Of a stretch of DNA of 64,000 nucleotides, positions 45,545 through 56,317 are shown piece after piece. The translations under genes were made by a program, and so were the position numbers. The stretch is from contig NZ_JANQAH010000011.1 of the NCBI RefSeq assembly GCF_024707125.1, positions 1 to 64,000 of the forward strand, written 5' to 3'. The DNA is from Devosia sp. (GTDB lineage: Bacteria; Pseudomonadota; Alphaproteobacteria; Rhizobiales; Devosiaceae). Numbering within the stretch: position 1 is the first letter of the stretch; each line of letters begins with the position of its first letter. Under the pieces are notes generated by a model, which saw nothing but the letters and a program-made list of their open reading frames with translations, ran no database searches and was not told the DNA's origin.

Positions 45545-46804
45545 TTAGAGATCGAGGACCAGACGCTCGGGCGCCTCGAGGCTTTCCTTGACGCGGACGA
45601 GGAAGGTGACGGCTTCCTTGCCGTCGACGATGCGGTGATCGTAGGAGAGCGCGAGATACATCATCGGGCGGATGACGATCTGGCCGCCGACGACGACCGG
45701 ACGCTCCTGGATCTTGTGCATGCCGAGGATGCCCGACTGCGGTGCGTTGAGGATCGGGGTCGACATCAGCGAACCATAGACACCACCATTCGAGATGGTG
45801 AAGGTGCCGCCCTGCATGTCGGCCATCGACAGCTGACCGTCGCGGGCCTTCTTGCCGAGGTTGCCGATTTCCTTTTCGATCTCGGCAATGCTCATCTGGT
45901 CGGCATTGCGCACGACCGGGACCACGAGGCCCTTGTCGGTACCAACGGCGACGCCAATGTGAGCGTACTGCTTGTAGATCAGGTCATCGCCATCGATCTC
46001 GGCGTTGACGGCCGGGATTTCCTTGAGGGCGTGAACGACGGCCTTGGTGAAGAAGCCCATGAAGCCCAGCTTCACGCCGTGCTTCTTCTCGAACAGGTCC
46101 TTGTAGGAATTGCGCAGGTCCATGACCGGCTTCATGTCCACTTCGTTGAAAGTGGTGAGCATGGCAGCGGTGTTCTGCGCGTCCTTGAGGCGGCGAGCGA
46201 TGGTCTGGCGCAGACGGGTCATCTTGACGCGTTCTTCGCGCTCGGCATCGCCTGCAGCGGTCGGGGCACGCGGAGCGGCCGGCTTGGCAGCGGGAGCGGC
46301 GGCAACCGGTGCCGGGGCAGCGGCGGGAGCCGGAGCGGCCGGACGAGCGAGAGCCGCCAGCACGTCTTCCTTGAGCACCTGGCCGGACTTGCCGGAACCA
46401 GCGATACCACCGGCTTCAAGACCCTTTTCAGCGATCAGCTTCTGGGCCGATGGGGCCGGAGCGCGGTCGGTCGCCTGGATCGGCTCGGGGCCGGCAGCGT
46501 TGGCGGCGGGCACTTCGGCCTTGGCGGGAGTCGGCGCAGCAGCGGGAGCCGAGGCAGCGGCACCAGCGCCGGCGGCGATGGCACCGAGCAGCGCGCCCAC
46601 GTCCACGGTGTCACCGGGATTGGCAGCGATGGCTTCGAGCACACCGGAGGCCGGGGCCGGCACTTCGATGGTCACCTTGTCGGTTTCAAGCTCAACCAGG
46701 GGTTCATCGGCGTTGACGGTATCGCCAACCTTCTTGAACCACTGGCCGATGGTTGCTTCGGTAACGCTTTCGCCCAGCGTCGGCACACGGATTTCTGTCG
46801 ACAT
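45545..46804 (-). CDS. sucB: Dihydrolipoyllysine-residue succinyltransferase, E2 of 2-oxoglutarate dehydrogenase
   Basis: The E2 core of the 2-oxoglutarate dehydrogenase complex, 419 residues. It has an N-terminal lipoyl domain with the lipoylated Lys in [13 protein letters not shown] (about residue 43), a long Ala/Pro linker, an E1/E3-binding domain ([20 protein letters not shown], about 127-146), a second Ala/Pro linker and the catalytic domain ending in [16 protein letters not shown] (active-site His and Asp). It follows sucA by 23 nt on the same strand. Confidence 0.96.
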   Translation of the reverse strand: MSTEIRVPTLGESVTEATIGQWFKKVGDTVNADEPLVELETDKVTIEVPAPASGVLEAIAANPGDTVDVGALLGAIAAGAGAAASAPAAAPTPAKAEVPAANAAGPEPIQATDRAPAPSAQKLIAEKGLEAGGIAGSGKSGQVLKEDVLAALARPAAPAPAAAPAPVAAAPAAKPAAPRAPTAAGDAEREERVKMTRLRQTIARRLKDAQNTAAMLTTFNEVDMKPVMDLRNSYKDLFEKKHGVKLGFMGFFTKAVVHALKEIPAVNAEIDGDDLIYKQYAHIGVAVGTDKGLVVPVVRNADQMSIAEIEKEIGNLGKKARDGQLSMADMQGGTFTISNGGVYGSLMSTPILNAPQSGILGMHKIQERPVVVGGQIVIRPMMYLALSYDHRIVDGKEAVTFLVRVKESLEAPERLVLDL

Positions 46805-46827
46805 TGTTTGATCCTTTTATCTTGCGC

Positions 46828-49800
46828 TTACTTGGCGAAGGCTTCGTCGAGGAATGCCTGGAGCTGAGCCAGATGCGTACGCATCAGGCCAGTCGCCGGC
46901 GAGGCAGCGGCCGGACGGCCGACATAACGGACGCGCTGATATTCGCGGCCCATCTGGTCAAAAACCCATTCAACATAGGGCTGGATGAAGGCCCATGCAC
47001 CCATGTTCTTCGGCTCTTCCTGGCACCAGACCACTTCCGCATTCGGGAAGCGGCTGAGTTCGTCGAGAAGCGCCTTGGCCGGGAACGGATAGAGCTGTTC
47101 GACGCGGAGCAGATAGACATCGTCGATGCCCTTCTTCTCGCGATCTTCGAGCAGATCGTAATAGACCTTGCCGGTGCAGAGCACGACGCGACGGATCTTG
47201 TCGTCCGAAGCGAGCTTGATCGTAGTCTTCGGGAGGCCAGGAGCCTCGGCATCGTCCCAGAGGAGACGGTGGAAGACGCTATCCGGACCCAGTTCCACGA
47301 GACCCGAGACGGCGCGCTTGTGGCGCAACAGGCTCTTGGGGGTCATCAGGATCAGCGGCTTGCGGAAGTCACGCTTCAGCTGGCGACGCAGGATGTGGAA
47401 GTAGTTGGCCGGGGTCGTGCAGTTGGCAACCTGCATATTGTCTTCGGCGCAAAGCTGCAGGAAACGCTCGGGGCGTGCGGAGGAGTGCTCCGGGCCCTGC
47501 CCTTCATAGCCATGCGGCAGAAGCATCACGAGGCCCGACATGCGGAACCACTTGCGTTCGCCCGAGGAGATGAACTGGTCGATGACGACCTGCGCACCGT
47601 TCACGAAGTCGCCGAACTGGGCTTCCCACAGGGTCAGCGCGCGCGGCTCGGAGAGCGAGTAGCCATATTCGAAGCCGAGCACCGCTTCTTCCGAAAGCAT
47701 CGAGTTGATGACTTCGTAGCGAGCCTGGTTTTCCGGGTCGAGATTGTTGAGCGGGGTATAGCTCTTGTTGTCGACCTGCTGATCATTCAGCACCGAGTGG
47801 CGCTGGCTGAACGTGCCGCGTTCGCAATCCTGACCGGAGAGACGCACCGGGTGGCCTTCGGTTACGAGCGTACCAAAGGCGAGGGCTTCGGCGGTCGCCC
47901 AGTCGATGCCTTCGCCCGACTCGATCGCGCCGAGGCGATTGTCGAGGAAGCGCTTGACCGTGCGGTGCACGTTGAGGTCGGCCGGCACCTTGGTGAGGTT
48001 GGTACCGATCTGGATCAGCTTGTCGAGGTCGACACCGGTTTCACCGCGGCGAGCGCCGTCGTCCTGGGCAGGCTTGAAATTCTTCCAGGCGCCATCGAGC
48101 CAGTCGGCCTTGTTCGGGCGGTAGTCCTGGCCGGCTTCAAATTCGGTCTCGAGCTTGGCGCGCCATGCGGCCTTGAGCTTTTCGACGTCGTCGGCCGAGA
48201 GCACGCCTTCGGCAACCAGCTTGTCCGAATAGAGCTCCAGCGTCGTCTTGTGGCTCCGGATCTTGGAGTACATGAGCGGCTGGGTGAAGCTCGGTTCGTC
48301 GCCTTCGTTGTGGCCGAAGCGGCGGTAGCAGAACATGTCGATGACGACAGGCTTGCCGAACTTCTGGCGATATTCGACCGCGACCTTGGCGGCAAAGACC
48401 ACGGCTTCCGGGTCGTCACCGTTGACGTGCAGAACCGGGGCTTCGATCATCTTGGCCACATCGGTCGGATAGGGCGAAGAGCGCGAATACATCGGCGAGG
48501 TGGTGAAGCCGATCTGGTTGTTGATGACCAGATGGATCGAACCGCCGGTGCGATGGCCCTTGAGGCCCGACAGACCCAGACATTCGGCAATGACGCCCTG
48601 GCCGGCAAAGGCCGCATCGCCATGGATCAGCAGCGGCAGAACCATGGAGCGGTCCGGCTTGCCATCGGTGGCGATGTTGACGAGCTTGCCATCGGGGGAG
48701 ATGTGCTGGTCCTGCTTGGCGCGCGACTTGCCGAGCACGACGGGATCGACGATCTCGAGGTGCGAGGGGTTGGCGGTCAGCGACAGGTGGACATTGTTGC
48801 CATCGAACACGCGGTCGGAAGACGCACCAAGGTGGTACTTCACGTCGCCCGAACCCTCGACGTCGTCGGGGTAGAAAGCGCCGCCCTTGAATTCGTGGAA
48901 GAGGGCACGGTGCGGCTTCTGCAGCACCTGGGTCAGGACGTTGAGGCGGCCACGGTGGGCCATGCCGAGGACGATGTCCTTGATGCCCAGAGCCCCGCCG
49001 CGCTTGATGATCTGTTCGAGCGCCGGAATGGCGGCCTCGCTGCCATCAAGGCCGAAGCGCTTGGTGCCGGTATACTTGACGTCCAGGAACTTCTCGAAGC
49101 CTTCGGCCTCGATCAGCTTGTTGAGGATCGCCTTCTTGCCCTCGGGCGAGAAGGTGATTTCCTTGTCCGGACCTTCGATGCGTTCCTGAATCCACTGCTT
49201 GGCGTCAGGATCGGAGATGTGCATGAATTCGATGCCGAGCGTACCGCAATAGGTGCGCTGCAGGATCGCCAGCATCTCGGGAATGGTGGCGTATTCGAGC
49301 CCGAGATAGTTATCGATGAAAATCTTGCGGCTGTTGTCGGCATCGGTGAAGCCGTAGCTGCGCGGATCGAGTTCCGGCGCCGGCTCATCGGCCTTGAGCT
49401 TGAGCGGGTCGAGATCGGCATGCAGATGCCCGCGCATGCGATAGGCGCGGATCATCATGATGGCGCGGATCGAGTCGCGCGTTGCCTGCAACACATCGCC
49501 GGCGGTCGGAGCGGGCTTGCCTTCGGCAGCAGCCTTCTTGGCGGTAGCCTTTTCCGCCTTGATCGCCACCTCGCCCCAGTTTCCGTCCAGCGCGGAAACC
49601 AGATCGCCGCTCGCGGACTGTGGCCAGTCCTTGCGGCCCCAGCTTGGACCAGCAGCGTTCTTCTCGGCGATGCCATCGCTGTCATCAAGCCGGGAGAAGA
49701 AGCTGGACCACGTCGCATCGACGCTTGCAGGGTCCGTCTTATAGCGGGAATAGAGTTGTTCGATGTAGTCGGCGTTCCCCCCGTAGAGGAACGAGGTCAG

Positions 49801-49833
49801 CAAGAACGTGTCGTTCTTTTCCTGTCGTGTCAT
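46828..49833 (-). CDS. sucA: 2-oxoglutarate dehydrogenase E1 component
   Basis: The thiamine-diphosphate E1 subunit, 1001 residues, the normal length for Rhizobiales. It has the E2-binding N-terminus (FLLTSFLYGGNADYIEQLY), the substrate region (GMAHRGRLNVLTQVLQKP), the thiamine-diphosphate motif starting HGDAAFAGQG, the CYRRFGHNEGDEP segment and the C-terminal transketolase-like half (EAQFGDFVNGAQVVIDQF). It catalyses oxidative decarboxylation of 2-oxoglutarate. It is the first gene after a 460-nt regulatory gap that follows sucD, so sucAB may have its own promoter. Confidence 0.97.
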   Translation of the reverse strand: MTRQEKNDTFLLTSFLYGGNADYIEQLYSRYKTDPASVDATWSSFFSRLDDSDGIAEKNAAGPSWGRKDWPQSASGDLVSALDGNWGEVAIKAEKATAKKAAAEGKPAPTAGDVLQATRDSIRAIMMIRAYRMRGHLHADLDPLKLKADEPAPELDPRSYGFTDADNSRKIFIDNYLGLEYATIPEMLAILQRTYCGTLGIEFMHISDPDAKQWIQERIEGPDKEITFSPEGKKAILNKLIEAEGFEKFLDVKYTGTKRFGLDGSEAAIPALEQIIKRGGALGIKDIVLGMAHRGRLNVLTQVLQKPHRALFHEFKGGAFYPDDVEGSGDVKYHLGASSDRVFDGNNVHLSLTANPSHLEIVDPVVLGKSRAKQDQHISPDGKLVNIATDGKPDRSMVLPLLIHGDAAFAGQGVIAECLGLSGLKGHRTGGSIHLVINNQIGFTTSPMYSRSSPYPTDVAKMIEAPVLHVNGDDPEAVVFAAKVAVEYRQKFGKPVVIDMFCYRRFGHNEGDEPSFTQPLMYSKIRSHKTTLELYSDKLVAEGVLSADDVEKLKAAWRAKLETEFEAGQDYRPNKADWLDGAWKNFKPAQDDGARRGETGVDLDKLIQIGTNLTKVPADLNVHRTVKRFLDNRLGAIESGEGIDWATAEALAFGTLVTEGHPVRLSGQDCERGTFSQRHSVLNDQQVDNKSYTPLNNLDPENQARYEVINSMLSEEAVLGFEYGYSLSEPRALTLWEAQFGDFVNGAQVVIDQFISSGERKWFRMSGLVMLLPHGYEGQGPEHSSARPERFLQLCAEDNMQVANCTTPANYFHILRRQLKRDFRKPLILMTPKSLLRHKRAVSGLVELGPDSVFHRLLWDDAEAPGLPKTTIKLASDDKIRRVVLCTGKVYYDLLEDREKKGIDDVYLLRVEQLYPFPAKALLDELSRFPNAEVVWCQEEPKNMGAWAFIQPYVEWVFDQMGREYQRVRYVGRPAAASPATGLMRTHLAQLQAFLDEAFAK

Positions 49834-50253
49834 CGCTTTTTGTGCAGGACCTTGCGTCCTGCCATCCTTCTCAACAAACCGGCGGAGAGCCGGCTCTAAA
49901 TGCGGCCGCCCAAAGTGGGGGAATATTGACCGCTTTTCCTTTGTATCTTGTTAAGACTTGCGGCGCCCGTGGGAGGCGCCGCGGCTCACACTACAATTTT
50001 TCTCGTCCACCGGCAGGCTTAACACCGAACCGTGACTGAAGCGCGACCGACATTGGTCGCATGCACCGCGTGACCCCTACGGCAAAGGCCCCGATTTCTC
50101 GGAGGCCTCACCCCAGGCCGCCATTGGCCTGGCCGATGAAAGGCGAGGATTTCCCCACCCTTCTTTGCTCGAACCCCGTGCCGGAAACGCCGACACGGGA
50201 TGCCTCAGGTCCAGGCCCGCCATTCGAGCGTAGCTCTCATGGCCTGCTCGCCT
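49834..50253. other. Intergenic region between sucD and sucA
   Basis: No convincing gene. It contains an 8-bp stem-loop (49960-49967 with 49975-49982), a 12-bp palindrome AGAGCCGGCTCT near 49889, and an AT-rich stretch around 49935-49955 that may hold a minus-strand sucAB promoter. The long open frames seen here lack homology and start signals. Confidence 0.5.
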
Positions 50254-50278
50254 AAAATCGCTCCACCGGAGCGATTTT
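50254..50278 (-). terminator. Rho-independent terminator after sucD
   Basis: A perfect 11-bp stem (50254-50264 with 50268-50278) with an ACC loop ends in AAAA/TTTT arms, 16 nt beyond the sucD stop. It closes the sucCD unit and separates it from sucAB. Confidence 0.9.
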
Positions 50279-50293
50279 GCCTTCGGCCGGCTC

Positions 50294-51202
50294 TCAGCCT
50301 TTCAGCACTTCCGCCAGCGTCTTGCCGATACGGGCCGGCGACGACGAGACGCGAATCCCGGCAGCTTCCATGGCCGCGATCTTTTCTTCCGCGCCACCCT
50401 TACCGCCCGAAATTACGGCGCCAGCATGGCCCATGGTGCGGCCAGCGGGAGCAGTACGGCCGGCGATGAAACCAGCCATCGGCTTCTTGCGGCCGCGCTT
50501 GGCTTCGTCGATCAGGAACTGCGCGGCTTCTTCTTCAGCCGAGCCGCCGATTTCGCCGATCATGATGATCGACTTGGTGGCTTCGTCAGCGAGGAACATT
50601 TCGAGCATATCAATGAATTCGGTGCCCTTGACCGGGTCGCCGCCGATGCCGACAGCCGTGGTCTGGCCGAGGCCTTCATTGGTGGTCTGGAACACTGCTT
50701 CATAAGTAAGCGTGCCCGAACGCGAAACAATACCCACCGAACCCTTGGAGAAGATCGAGCCCGGCATGATGCCGATCTTGCATTCTTCCGGGGTCAGGAC
50801 GCCGGGGCAGTTCGGCCCGATGAGGCGCGACTTGCTCTTTTCGAGCTTTGCCTTGACGCGGACCATGTCCATGACCGGCACGCCTTCGGTGATGCAGACG
50901 ATGAGCGGAATCTCAGCGTCGATCGCTTCTTCGATGGCGGCAGCGGCACCCGGAGGCGGAACATAGATGACCGAGGCATTGGCGCCGGTCTTTTCGCGGC
51001 CTTCGGCAACCGAAGCGAACACCGGCAGCGAGGCCGAGCCATCGAGACCGGAAGTCCAGGTTTCACCGGCCTTCTTGGGGTTCACGCCACCAACCATCTT
51101 GGTGCCGTAGTAATTCAGAGCCTGTTCGGTGTGGAAGGTACCGGTCTTGCCGGTAAGGCCCTGCACGAGAACCTTGGTGTCTTTGTTGACGAGAATAGAC
51201 AT
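50294..51202 (-). CDS. sucD: Succinyl-CoA synthetase alpha subunit
   Basis: A 302-residue CoA-binding subunit. It has the N-terminal CoA motif ([17 protein letters not shown]), [12 protein letters not shown], the SRSGTLTYE segment and the phospho-His in [16 protein letters not shown] (about 250). With SucC it makes ATP or GTP from succinyl-CoA. It lies 24 nt after sucC on the same strand. Confidence 0.97.
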   Translation of the reverse strand: MSILVNKDTKVLVQGLTGKTGTFHTEQALNYYGTKMVGGVNPKKAGETWTSGLDGSASLPVFASVAEGREKTGANASVIYVPPPGAAAAIEEAIDAEIPLIVCITEGVPVMDMVRVKAKLEKSKSRLIGPNCPGVLTPEECKIGIMPGSIFSKGSVGIVSRSGTLTYEAVFQTTNEGLGQTTAVGIGGDPVKGTEFIDMLEMFLADEATKSIIMIGEIGGSAEEEAAQFLIDEAKRGRKKPMAGFIAGRTAPAGRTMGHAGAVISGGKGGAEEKIAAMEAAGIRVSSSPARIGKTLAEVLKG

Positions 51203-51226
51203 TGGTTTTTCTCTTCTGCAGTGCGC

Positions 51227-52426
51227 TTAGGCGGCTTTGGCGACGGCGGCGACGATCTTCTGCGCAGCATCGTCCAGGTCATCGGCGGAAATCACGTCGA
51301 GGCCCGAATTGTCGAGGATGGCTTTGCCTTCCTTGACGTTGGTGCCTTCGAGGCGAACCACCAGCGGAACCTTCAGACCGACTTCCTTGACCGCAGCGAT
51401 CACGCCTTCGGCGATGACGTCGCAGCGCATGATGCCGCCGAAGATGTTGACCAGGATGCCCTTCACGGCCGGATCGGCAGTGATGATCTTGAAGGCCGCG
51501 GTCACCTTCTCCTTGGAGGCACCGCCACCAACGTCGAGGAAGTTTGCCGGCTCGGCGCCGTAGAGCTTGATGATGTCCATGGTGGACATGGCAAGGCCCG
51601 CACCATTGACCATGCAGCCGATATTGCCGTCGAGGGCAACGTAGGCGAGGTCATACTTGGAGGCTTCGATTTCCTTGGCGTCTTCTTCCGAGAGATCGCG
51701 AAGGGGCTTGAGCTCTTCGTGACGGAAGGAGGCGTTGTTGTCGAACGAGACCTTGGCATCGAGAACGCGCAGACGACCGTTTTCCATGACGATCAGCGGG
51801 TTCACTTCGAGGAGGCTCATGTCCTTCTCGGTGAAGGCCTTGTAGAGGATCGGGAACAGGTGTTCGCCATCCACGGCGGCCGTGCCGTCGAGCTTCAGCG
51901 CGCCGTTGATCTTGGCGATGTCGGCAGCGGTGACGCCGGCGACCGGGTCGATGCCGACGGTGATGATCTTTTCAGGCGTGTCGTGAGCAACAGCCTCGAT
52001 GTCCATGCCGCCTTCGGTCGAAACGACGAAGGACACTTTGGACGTCGCGCGATCGACCAGCAGCGAGCAGTAGAGTTCGCGGGCGATGTCGGCGCCGTCT
52101 TCGATATAGAGGCGGTTGACCTGCTTGCCGGCATCGCCGGTCTGCTTGGTCACGAGCGTGTTGCCCAACATTTCCTTGGCGTTCTTGACCACGTCCTCGA
52201 CGGACTTGGCGAGACGCACGCCGCCCTTGGCATCGGGACCGAGTTCCTTGAACTTGCCCTTGCCGCGACCGCCGGCATGGATCTGGCTCTTGACCACATA
52301 GAGCGGGCCGGGCAGCGACTTGGCTGCAGCTTCAGCCTCGTCAGCCGAGAAAATGGCGACGCCGGCAGCAACGGGCGCGCCATATTCCTTCAGCAGCGCC
52401 TTGGCCTGATGTTCATGGATGTTCAT
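51227..52426 (-). CDS. sucC: Succinyl-CoA synthetase beta subunit
   Basis: A 399-residue subunit with an ATP-grasp N-terminal domain ([32 protein letters not shown]) and a C-terminal CoA-ligase domain ([31 protein letters not shown]). It supplies the nucleotide site of the enzyme. It lies downstream of mdh after a terminator-like stem-loop and 24 nt before sucD. Confidence 0.97.
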   Translation of the reverse strand: MNIHEHQAKALLKEYGAPVAAGVAIFSADEAEAAAKSLPGPLYVVKSQIHAGGRGKGKFKELGPDAKGGVRLAKSVEDVVKNAKEMLGNTLVTKQTGDAGKQVNRLYIEDGADIARELYCSLLVDRATSKVSFVVSTEGGMDIEAVAHDTPEKIITVGIDPVAGVTAADIAKINGALKLDGTAAVDGEHLFPILYKAFTEKDMSLLEVNPLIVMENGRLRVLDAKVSFDNNASFRHEELKPLRDLSEEDAKEIEASKYDLAYVALDGNIGCMVNGAGLAMSTMDIIKLYGAEPANFLDVGGGASKEKVTAAFKIITADPAVKGILVNIFGGIMRCDVIAEGVIAAVKEVGLKVPLVVRLEGTNVKEGKAILDNSGLDVISADDLDDAAQKIVAAVAKAA

Positions 52427-52485
52427 TGAATTCCCCTTGGGTGGGCAGAGATGATCCGGCCAATTCCAGAGACCGGAAAAGGGAG

Positions 52486-52510
52486 AAGCCGCTGGGGTTG
52501 CCAGCGGCTT
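52486..52510. terminator. Stem-loop between mdh and sucC
   Basis: A perfect 10-bp stem (52486-52495 with 52501-52510) has a GGTTG loop. It lies 10 nt past the mdh stop. The U-run is better on the plus strand, so on the minus strand it may cause only partial termination between mdh and sucCD. Confidence 0.7.
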
Positions 52511-52519
52511 TTCTTGGTC

Positions 52520-53488
<969 letters not shown>

Positions 53489-53658
53489 TCATCCCGGACT
53501 GCGTTGATTTGGCGCACGTCTTAACCCTACCGGGCAAGGGGGGCAAGTGAACCCTTCGTCGTAATGGCGCAAATCGCCTTGCCGATGGGCGATGGGGGTA
53601 TGCCAAATGGGCAACAACACCCATCTAGGGGAGCGATAGCCACGTCCAGGAGGACGCT

Positions 53659-53874
53659 TTGCCCAAGGAAAAGCCCGAGCCCGTGATGAAACAGTTCAAG
53701 TCGGCGCGCGATGAATTCACGATGCCCAAGGCGATCACCATGCTGATGGGTCTCGTGCTCGGCAGCCTCGTCGGCGGCGTATTGGGCAGCAATTGCAATC
53801 CGGCAGGCGCCCTCGTCGGAGCCCTGCTCGGCGGAGCAGCCGGCCTCACGGTGGGCATATCGATCTGGTACTAA
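53659..53874 (+). CDS. Small two-helix membrane protein, TTG start
   Basis: A 71-residue protein that I do not recognise. A charged N-terminal half is followed by a Gly-rich hydrophobic hairpin (about 29-46 and 49-70, with repeated GG and GxxxG-like spacing and one Cys). A TTG at 53659 with AGGAGG 5 nt upstream is the best start; an ATG at 53686 has no good ribosome-binding site. Its stop overlaps the stop of the convergent ATPase gene. Confidence 0.65.
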   Translation: MPKEKPEPVMKQFKSARDEFTMPKAITMLMGLVLGSLVGGVLGSNCNPAGALVGALLGGAAGLTVGISIWY

Positions 53875-55004
53875 GCCCCCTCCTCCGCCGGCGCGGCATC
53901 GCGCAGCCCCTTTGCGAGGTATTCTTCGGACTGCATCTCGTTGAGGCGCGAAATGGTGCGCTGGAATTCGAAGGCGGTCTTGTCGTCCCGGCCGAGCTGT
54001 TCGAGGGGGACTTCGAAACTGGCGGCGAGTTTTACGCCGCGGTCATAGAGGCTGTCGATGAGAAGGATGAAGCGCTTGGCGGCGTCGGACTTGGTGCGGT
54101 CCATCTGCGGAATGCCGTCGATGACGAGCGAATCGAAATGGTGCGCGATGCGGACGAAGTCGCGCGTGCCGAGCGGCTTTTCGCAGAGGTCGGAGAAGTT
54201 GAAACGCGCCGCACCCATGGACTGCAGCGGCACCGGAATCTGTCGGCCGATGCTCTCAATAGTTCCGGGATGGCCGGGTTCACCGCCGGTGATGCGCAGC
54301 CAGAGCCTGTCCATCGTCGCGCGCGTGTCGCTGCCGAAGGCGTAGACCTGTTGGCCTGCGAATTTCAGCCGGCGATAGTCCTGCTCTGAGAGCAGTTCGA
54401 CGACCTCGGTCTCTTCCTTGAGCCGCGCGATGAACGGCAGGAAGAGCTGGCGGTTGAGGCCGTCCTTGTAGAGCTGATCGGGCACGACATTCGAAGTGGC
54501 GATCAGCGTGACGCCGCCGGCAAAGAGCTTTTCGAACAACCGGTCGAGCAGCATGGCATTGGTGATGTCGTGAACGTGAAACTCATCCAGACAAAGGACG
54601 CGCAGGCCGGACTTCAGGATGGGCTTGGTGACCGCCTCCACCGGATCGGCATCCTCGTTCTTGCCGCGCGCCGCCTTGCGGAAGGCGGAAATGCCGGCAT
54701 GCACTTCGTCCATGAATTCGTGGAAATGCACACGGCGCTTATGGCGCGTCGGCAGGGCGGCGAAGAACAGGTCCATGAGCATGGTTTTGCCACGCCCCAC
54801 CTCGCCCACCAGATAGAGCCCACGCACGGCTTTGGGCTTGGCCCGGAGACCCAGGAAACTCTTGGGCTTGGCGACGACGATGTCGTGCAGCACGCGATCG
54901 AAATGCGCCGTGGCCTCCAGCTGCGCCGGATCGCTCGTCAGCGCACCACGCGCGACAAGGTCTAGATAGGCTTTGCTAACGGGGGCAGAAGAGGAGGAGG
55001 TCAT
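53871..55004 (-). CDS. zapE: ZapE/AFG1 family ATPase
   Basis: A 377-residue AAA-type ATPase with Walker A GEVGRGKTMLMDLFF (about 67), HFHEFMDEVH, Walker B LCLDEFHVHDI and sensor TSNVVPDQLYKDG. Bacterial ZapE acts with the division ring under stress, and AFG1 acts in mitochondrial protein quality control; the precise role here is unknown. The ATG at 55004 has GGAGG about 5 nt upstream; an in-frame extension upstream has no homology. It converges on the small membrane protein gene. Confidence 0.92.
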   Translation of the reverse strand: MTSSSSAPVSKAYLDLVARGALTSDPAQLEATAHFDRVLHDIVVAKPKSFLGLRAKPKAVRGLYLVGEVGRGKTMLMDLFFAALPTRHKRRVHFHEFMDEVHAGISAFRKAARGKNEDADPVEAVTKPILKSGLRVLCLDEFHVHDITNAMLLDRLFEKLFAGGVTLIATSNVVPDQLYKDGLNRQLFLPFIARLKEETEVVELLSEQDYRRLKFAGQQVYAFGSDTRATMDRLWLRITGGEPGHPGTIESIGRQIPVPLQSMGAARFNFSDLCEKPLGTRDFVRIAHHFDSLVIDGIPQMDRTKSDAAKRFILLIDSLYDRGVKLAASFEVPLEQLGRDDKTAFEFQRTISRLNEMQSEEYLAKGLRDAAPAEEGA

Positions 55005-55055
55005 ATCTTGGCCGAAGTGTCGTTCGGCAGGATGACACCTGCCAGCATCCACGGC

Positions 55056-55122
55056 GTCATCCCCGCGAAAGCGGGGATCTCAAACAAGGTGAGAGGGATT
55101 CCCGCTTCCGCGGGAATGACGC
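55056..55122. repeat. Inverted pair of REP-like palindromes (variant)
   Basis: Two palindromes of the same family as at 84-108 face each other (55056-55080 and 55098-55122). The left copy has compensating changes that keep the stem paired, and the right copy has one loop change. They lie between the ATPase and the lipoprotein gene. Confidence 0.82.
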
Positions 55123-55140
55123 TGAGATTGGGGAATAGAA

Positions 55141-55164
55141 AAAGCCGGTCTATCGACCGGCTTT
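55141..55164 (-). terminator. Rho-independent terminator after the Omp19-like gene
   Basis: AAAGCCGGTC (55141-55150) and GACCGGCTTT (55155-55164) form a perfect 10-bp stem with a TATC loop, 8 nt past the stop of the lipoprotein gene. The minus-strand side ends in U-rich sequence. Confidence 0.85.
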
Positions 55165-55171
55165 GGAGCGC

Positions 55172-55774
55172 TTAGCGCGACATCGAGATCGCCTGGCCGC
55201 CGCTCACGGTGCCGATATAGCGGCCACCCGAGGGAGCGAGGAAGGCAGCGATATTGCCGTTATCATCATAGAGCTGCAGCTGGCTGCCGACTTGCTGCCA
55301 ACCGGTGACCGAAGCGATCTGCGGCACTGCGCAACCCGGGGACGAGGCGCGGTAGTAGTTCGTGCCGGTCTTTGCGGTCATCGGCAGGTTGAGCTGGCAG
55401 GTGCCCGTGCCGGCCGAAACCGTCCAGACACCTTCCGGACCCGTCGAGAAGCCGGTCGCCGGAGCGCCGACATTGACGATCGAGCTATTGGTGCCGAGCT
55501 GGCCGGGGGTGGTGGCAGTGGCCGTGGTCATGGCCGGGGCGCCGCCGAGAACCGGCGTGCCGGACAGACCCGGTGCCGGCGTACCGGTTGCACCGATTGC
55601 CGGCAGCGTACCCTGCTGCACTGAAGACGACTGCACCGGCTGCAACTGCTGCGGTGCGCGCACGACGTTGAGATCGGCCGTATTGGACCGAGCGGTCGAC
55701 GAACAACCGGCCAGCGCCAGCGCGACGAGGCCCAATCCAATCACGGAGCCGGCTCCGCGCATCCAAACCTTCAT
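55172..55774 (-). CDS. Omp19-like outer-membrane lipoprotein with AprI/Inh domain
   Basis: A 200-residue lipoprotein: signal peptide with lipobox LAGC (Cys-24), a long Pro/Thr/Ala/Gly-rich linker (about 25-108) and a C-terminal AprI/Inh beta-barrel domain (about 112-200). The end (QLYDDNGNIAAFLAP, then GGQAISMSR) closely follows the pattern of Brucella Omp19, a protease-inhibiting lipoprotein. A conserved Cys pair (GTCQLN and GCAVPQ) should form the family disulfide. GGAG lies 8 nt before the ATG. The gene stands alone between terminator and promoter regions. Confidence 0.85.
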   Translation of the reverse strand: MKVWMRGAGSVIGLGLVALALAGCSSTARSNTADLNVVRAPQQLQPVQSSSVQQGTLPAIGATGTPAPGLSGTPVLGGAPAMTTATATTPGQLGTNSSIVNVGAPATGFSTGPEGVWTVSAGTGTCQLNLPMTAKTGTNYYRASSPGCAVPQIASVTGWQQVGSQLQLYDDNGNIAAFLAPSGGRYIGTVSGGQAISMSR

Positions 55775-55894
55775 TGGTCACTCCTGCCCGAAGGCTTAAA
55801 GGAAATTAACTCATTAGGCGGCTTATTAACCGAAGCTGCCTCAGGGTTCAACGCCCGACCCGCACAGAAAATCTCTCATTCCTTTATGGCCGAT

Positions 55895-56128
55895 TTAGGA
55901 GTCGGGCTGTGTCATATCTTTCAACAGCTCACCAAGCAGAAGCGTTGCATCGGCGGCCTCATCTTCCGGCACCTCAATGCCCACACCCTCGCGGCCAAAC
56001 AGGTTCGGCACGCCCGGCAGACCGCCATCGCGCGGCTCGAGCGGATGAAAGCCATGGGCGCGCAGGGCCACGAGAATGATCCGCGCCACGCCTTCGTCGC
56101 GCACCTGGCCAATGGTGATAAAGTCCAT
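55895..56128 (-). CDS. Small protein, possibly DUF2007-like
   Basis: A 77-residue soluble protein. Its pattern (ITIGQVRDEGVARIILVALRAHGF, then GLPGVPNLFG and GIEVPEDEAADATLLLGEL) resembles DUF2007-type proteins, in which an N-terminal segment and a C-terminal acidic helix form a small alpha/beta unit. The family function is unknown. GAGGAG lies 5 nt before the ATG. The gene is divergent from the yej operon. Confidence 0.65.
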   Translation of the reverse strand: MDFITIGQVRDEGVARIILVALRAHGFHPLEPRDGGLPGVPNLFGREGVGIEVPEDEAADATLLLGELLKDMTQPDS

Positions 56129-56317
56129 ATCGGCTCCTCTTCTCGCTCAATTGTGACCGCCCGACCGCCCGGCGGCAATGCCAATCCACGTTCAACCGAA
56201 CGACTCAACGCGCTTGTGACATTGCCAAAACGGTGTGCAAGTGATGCAGTGCGGCTAAAGCCCCGCAGGTGCAAGGTGATTTGCTTGTAGCCAGAGAGGG
56301 CGCCAACAGGAAACGAG

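Noticed and set aside
46804..49899. A 1031-codon open frame on the plus strand
   Set aside because: It is antisense to sucA, which has full family conservation. Long antisense frames are expected from GC-rich codon bias, and the translation shows no recognisable domain.
49834..50293. Possible small genes between sucD and sucA
   Set aside because: Open frames there lack ribosome-binding sites and recognisable protein features; the sequence looks like promoter, stem-loops and terminator.
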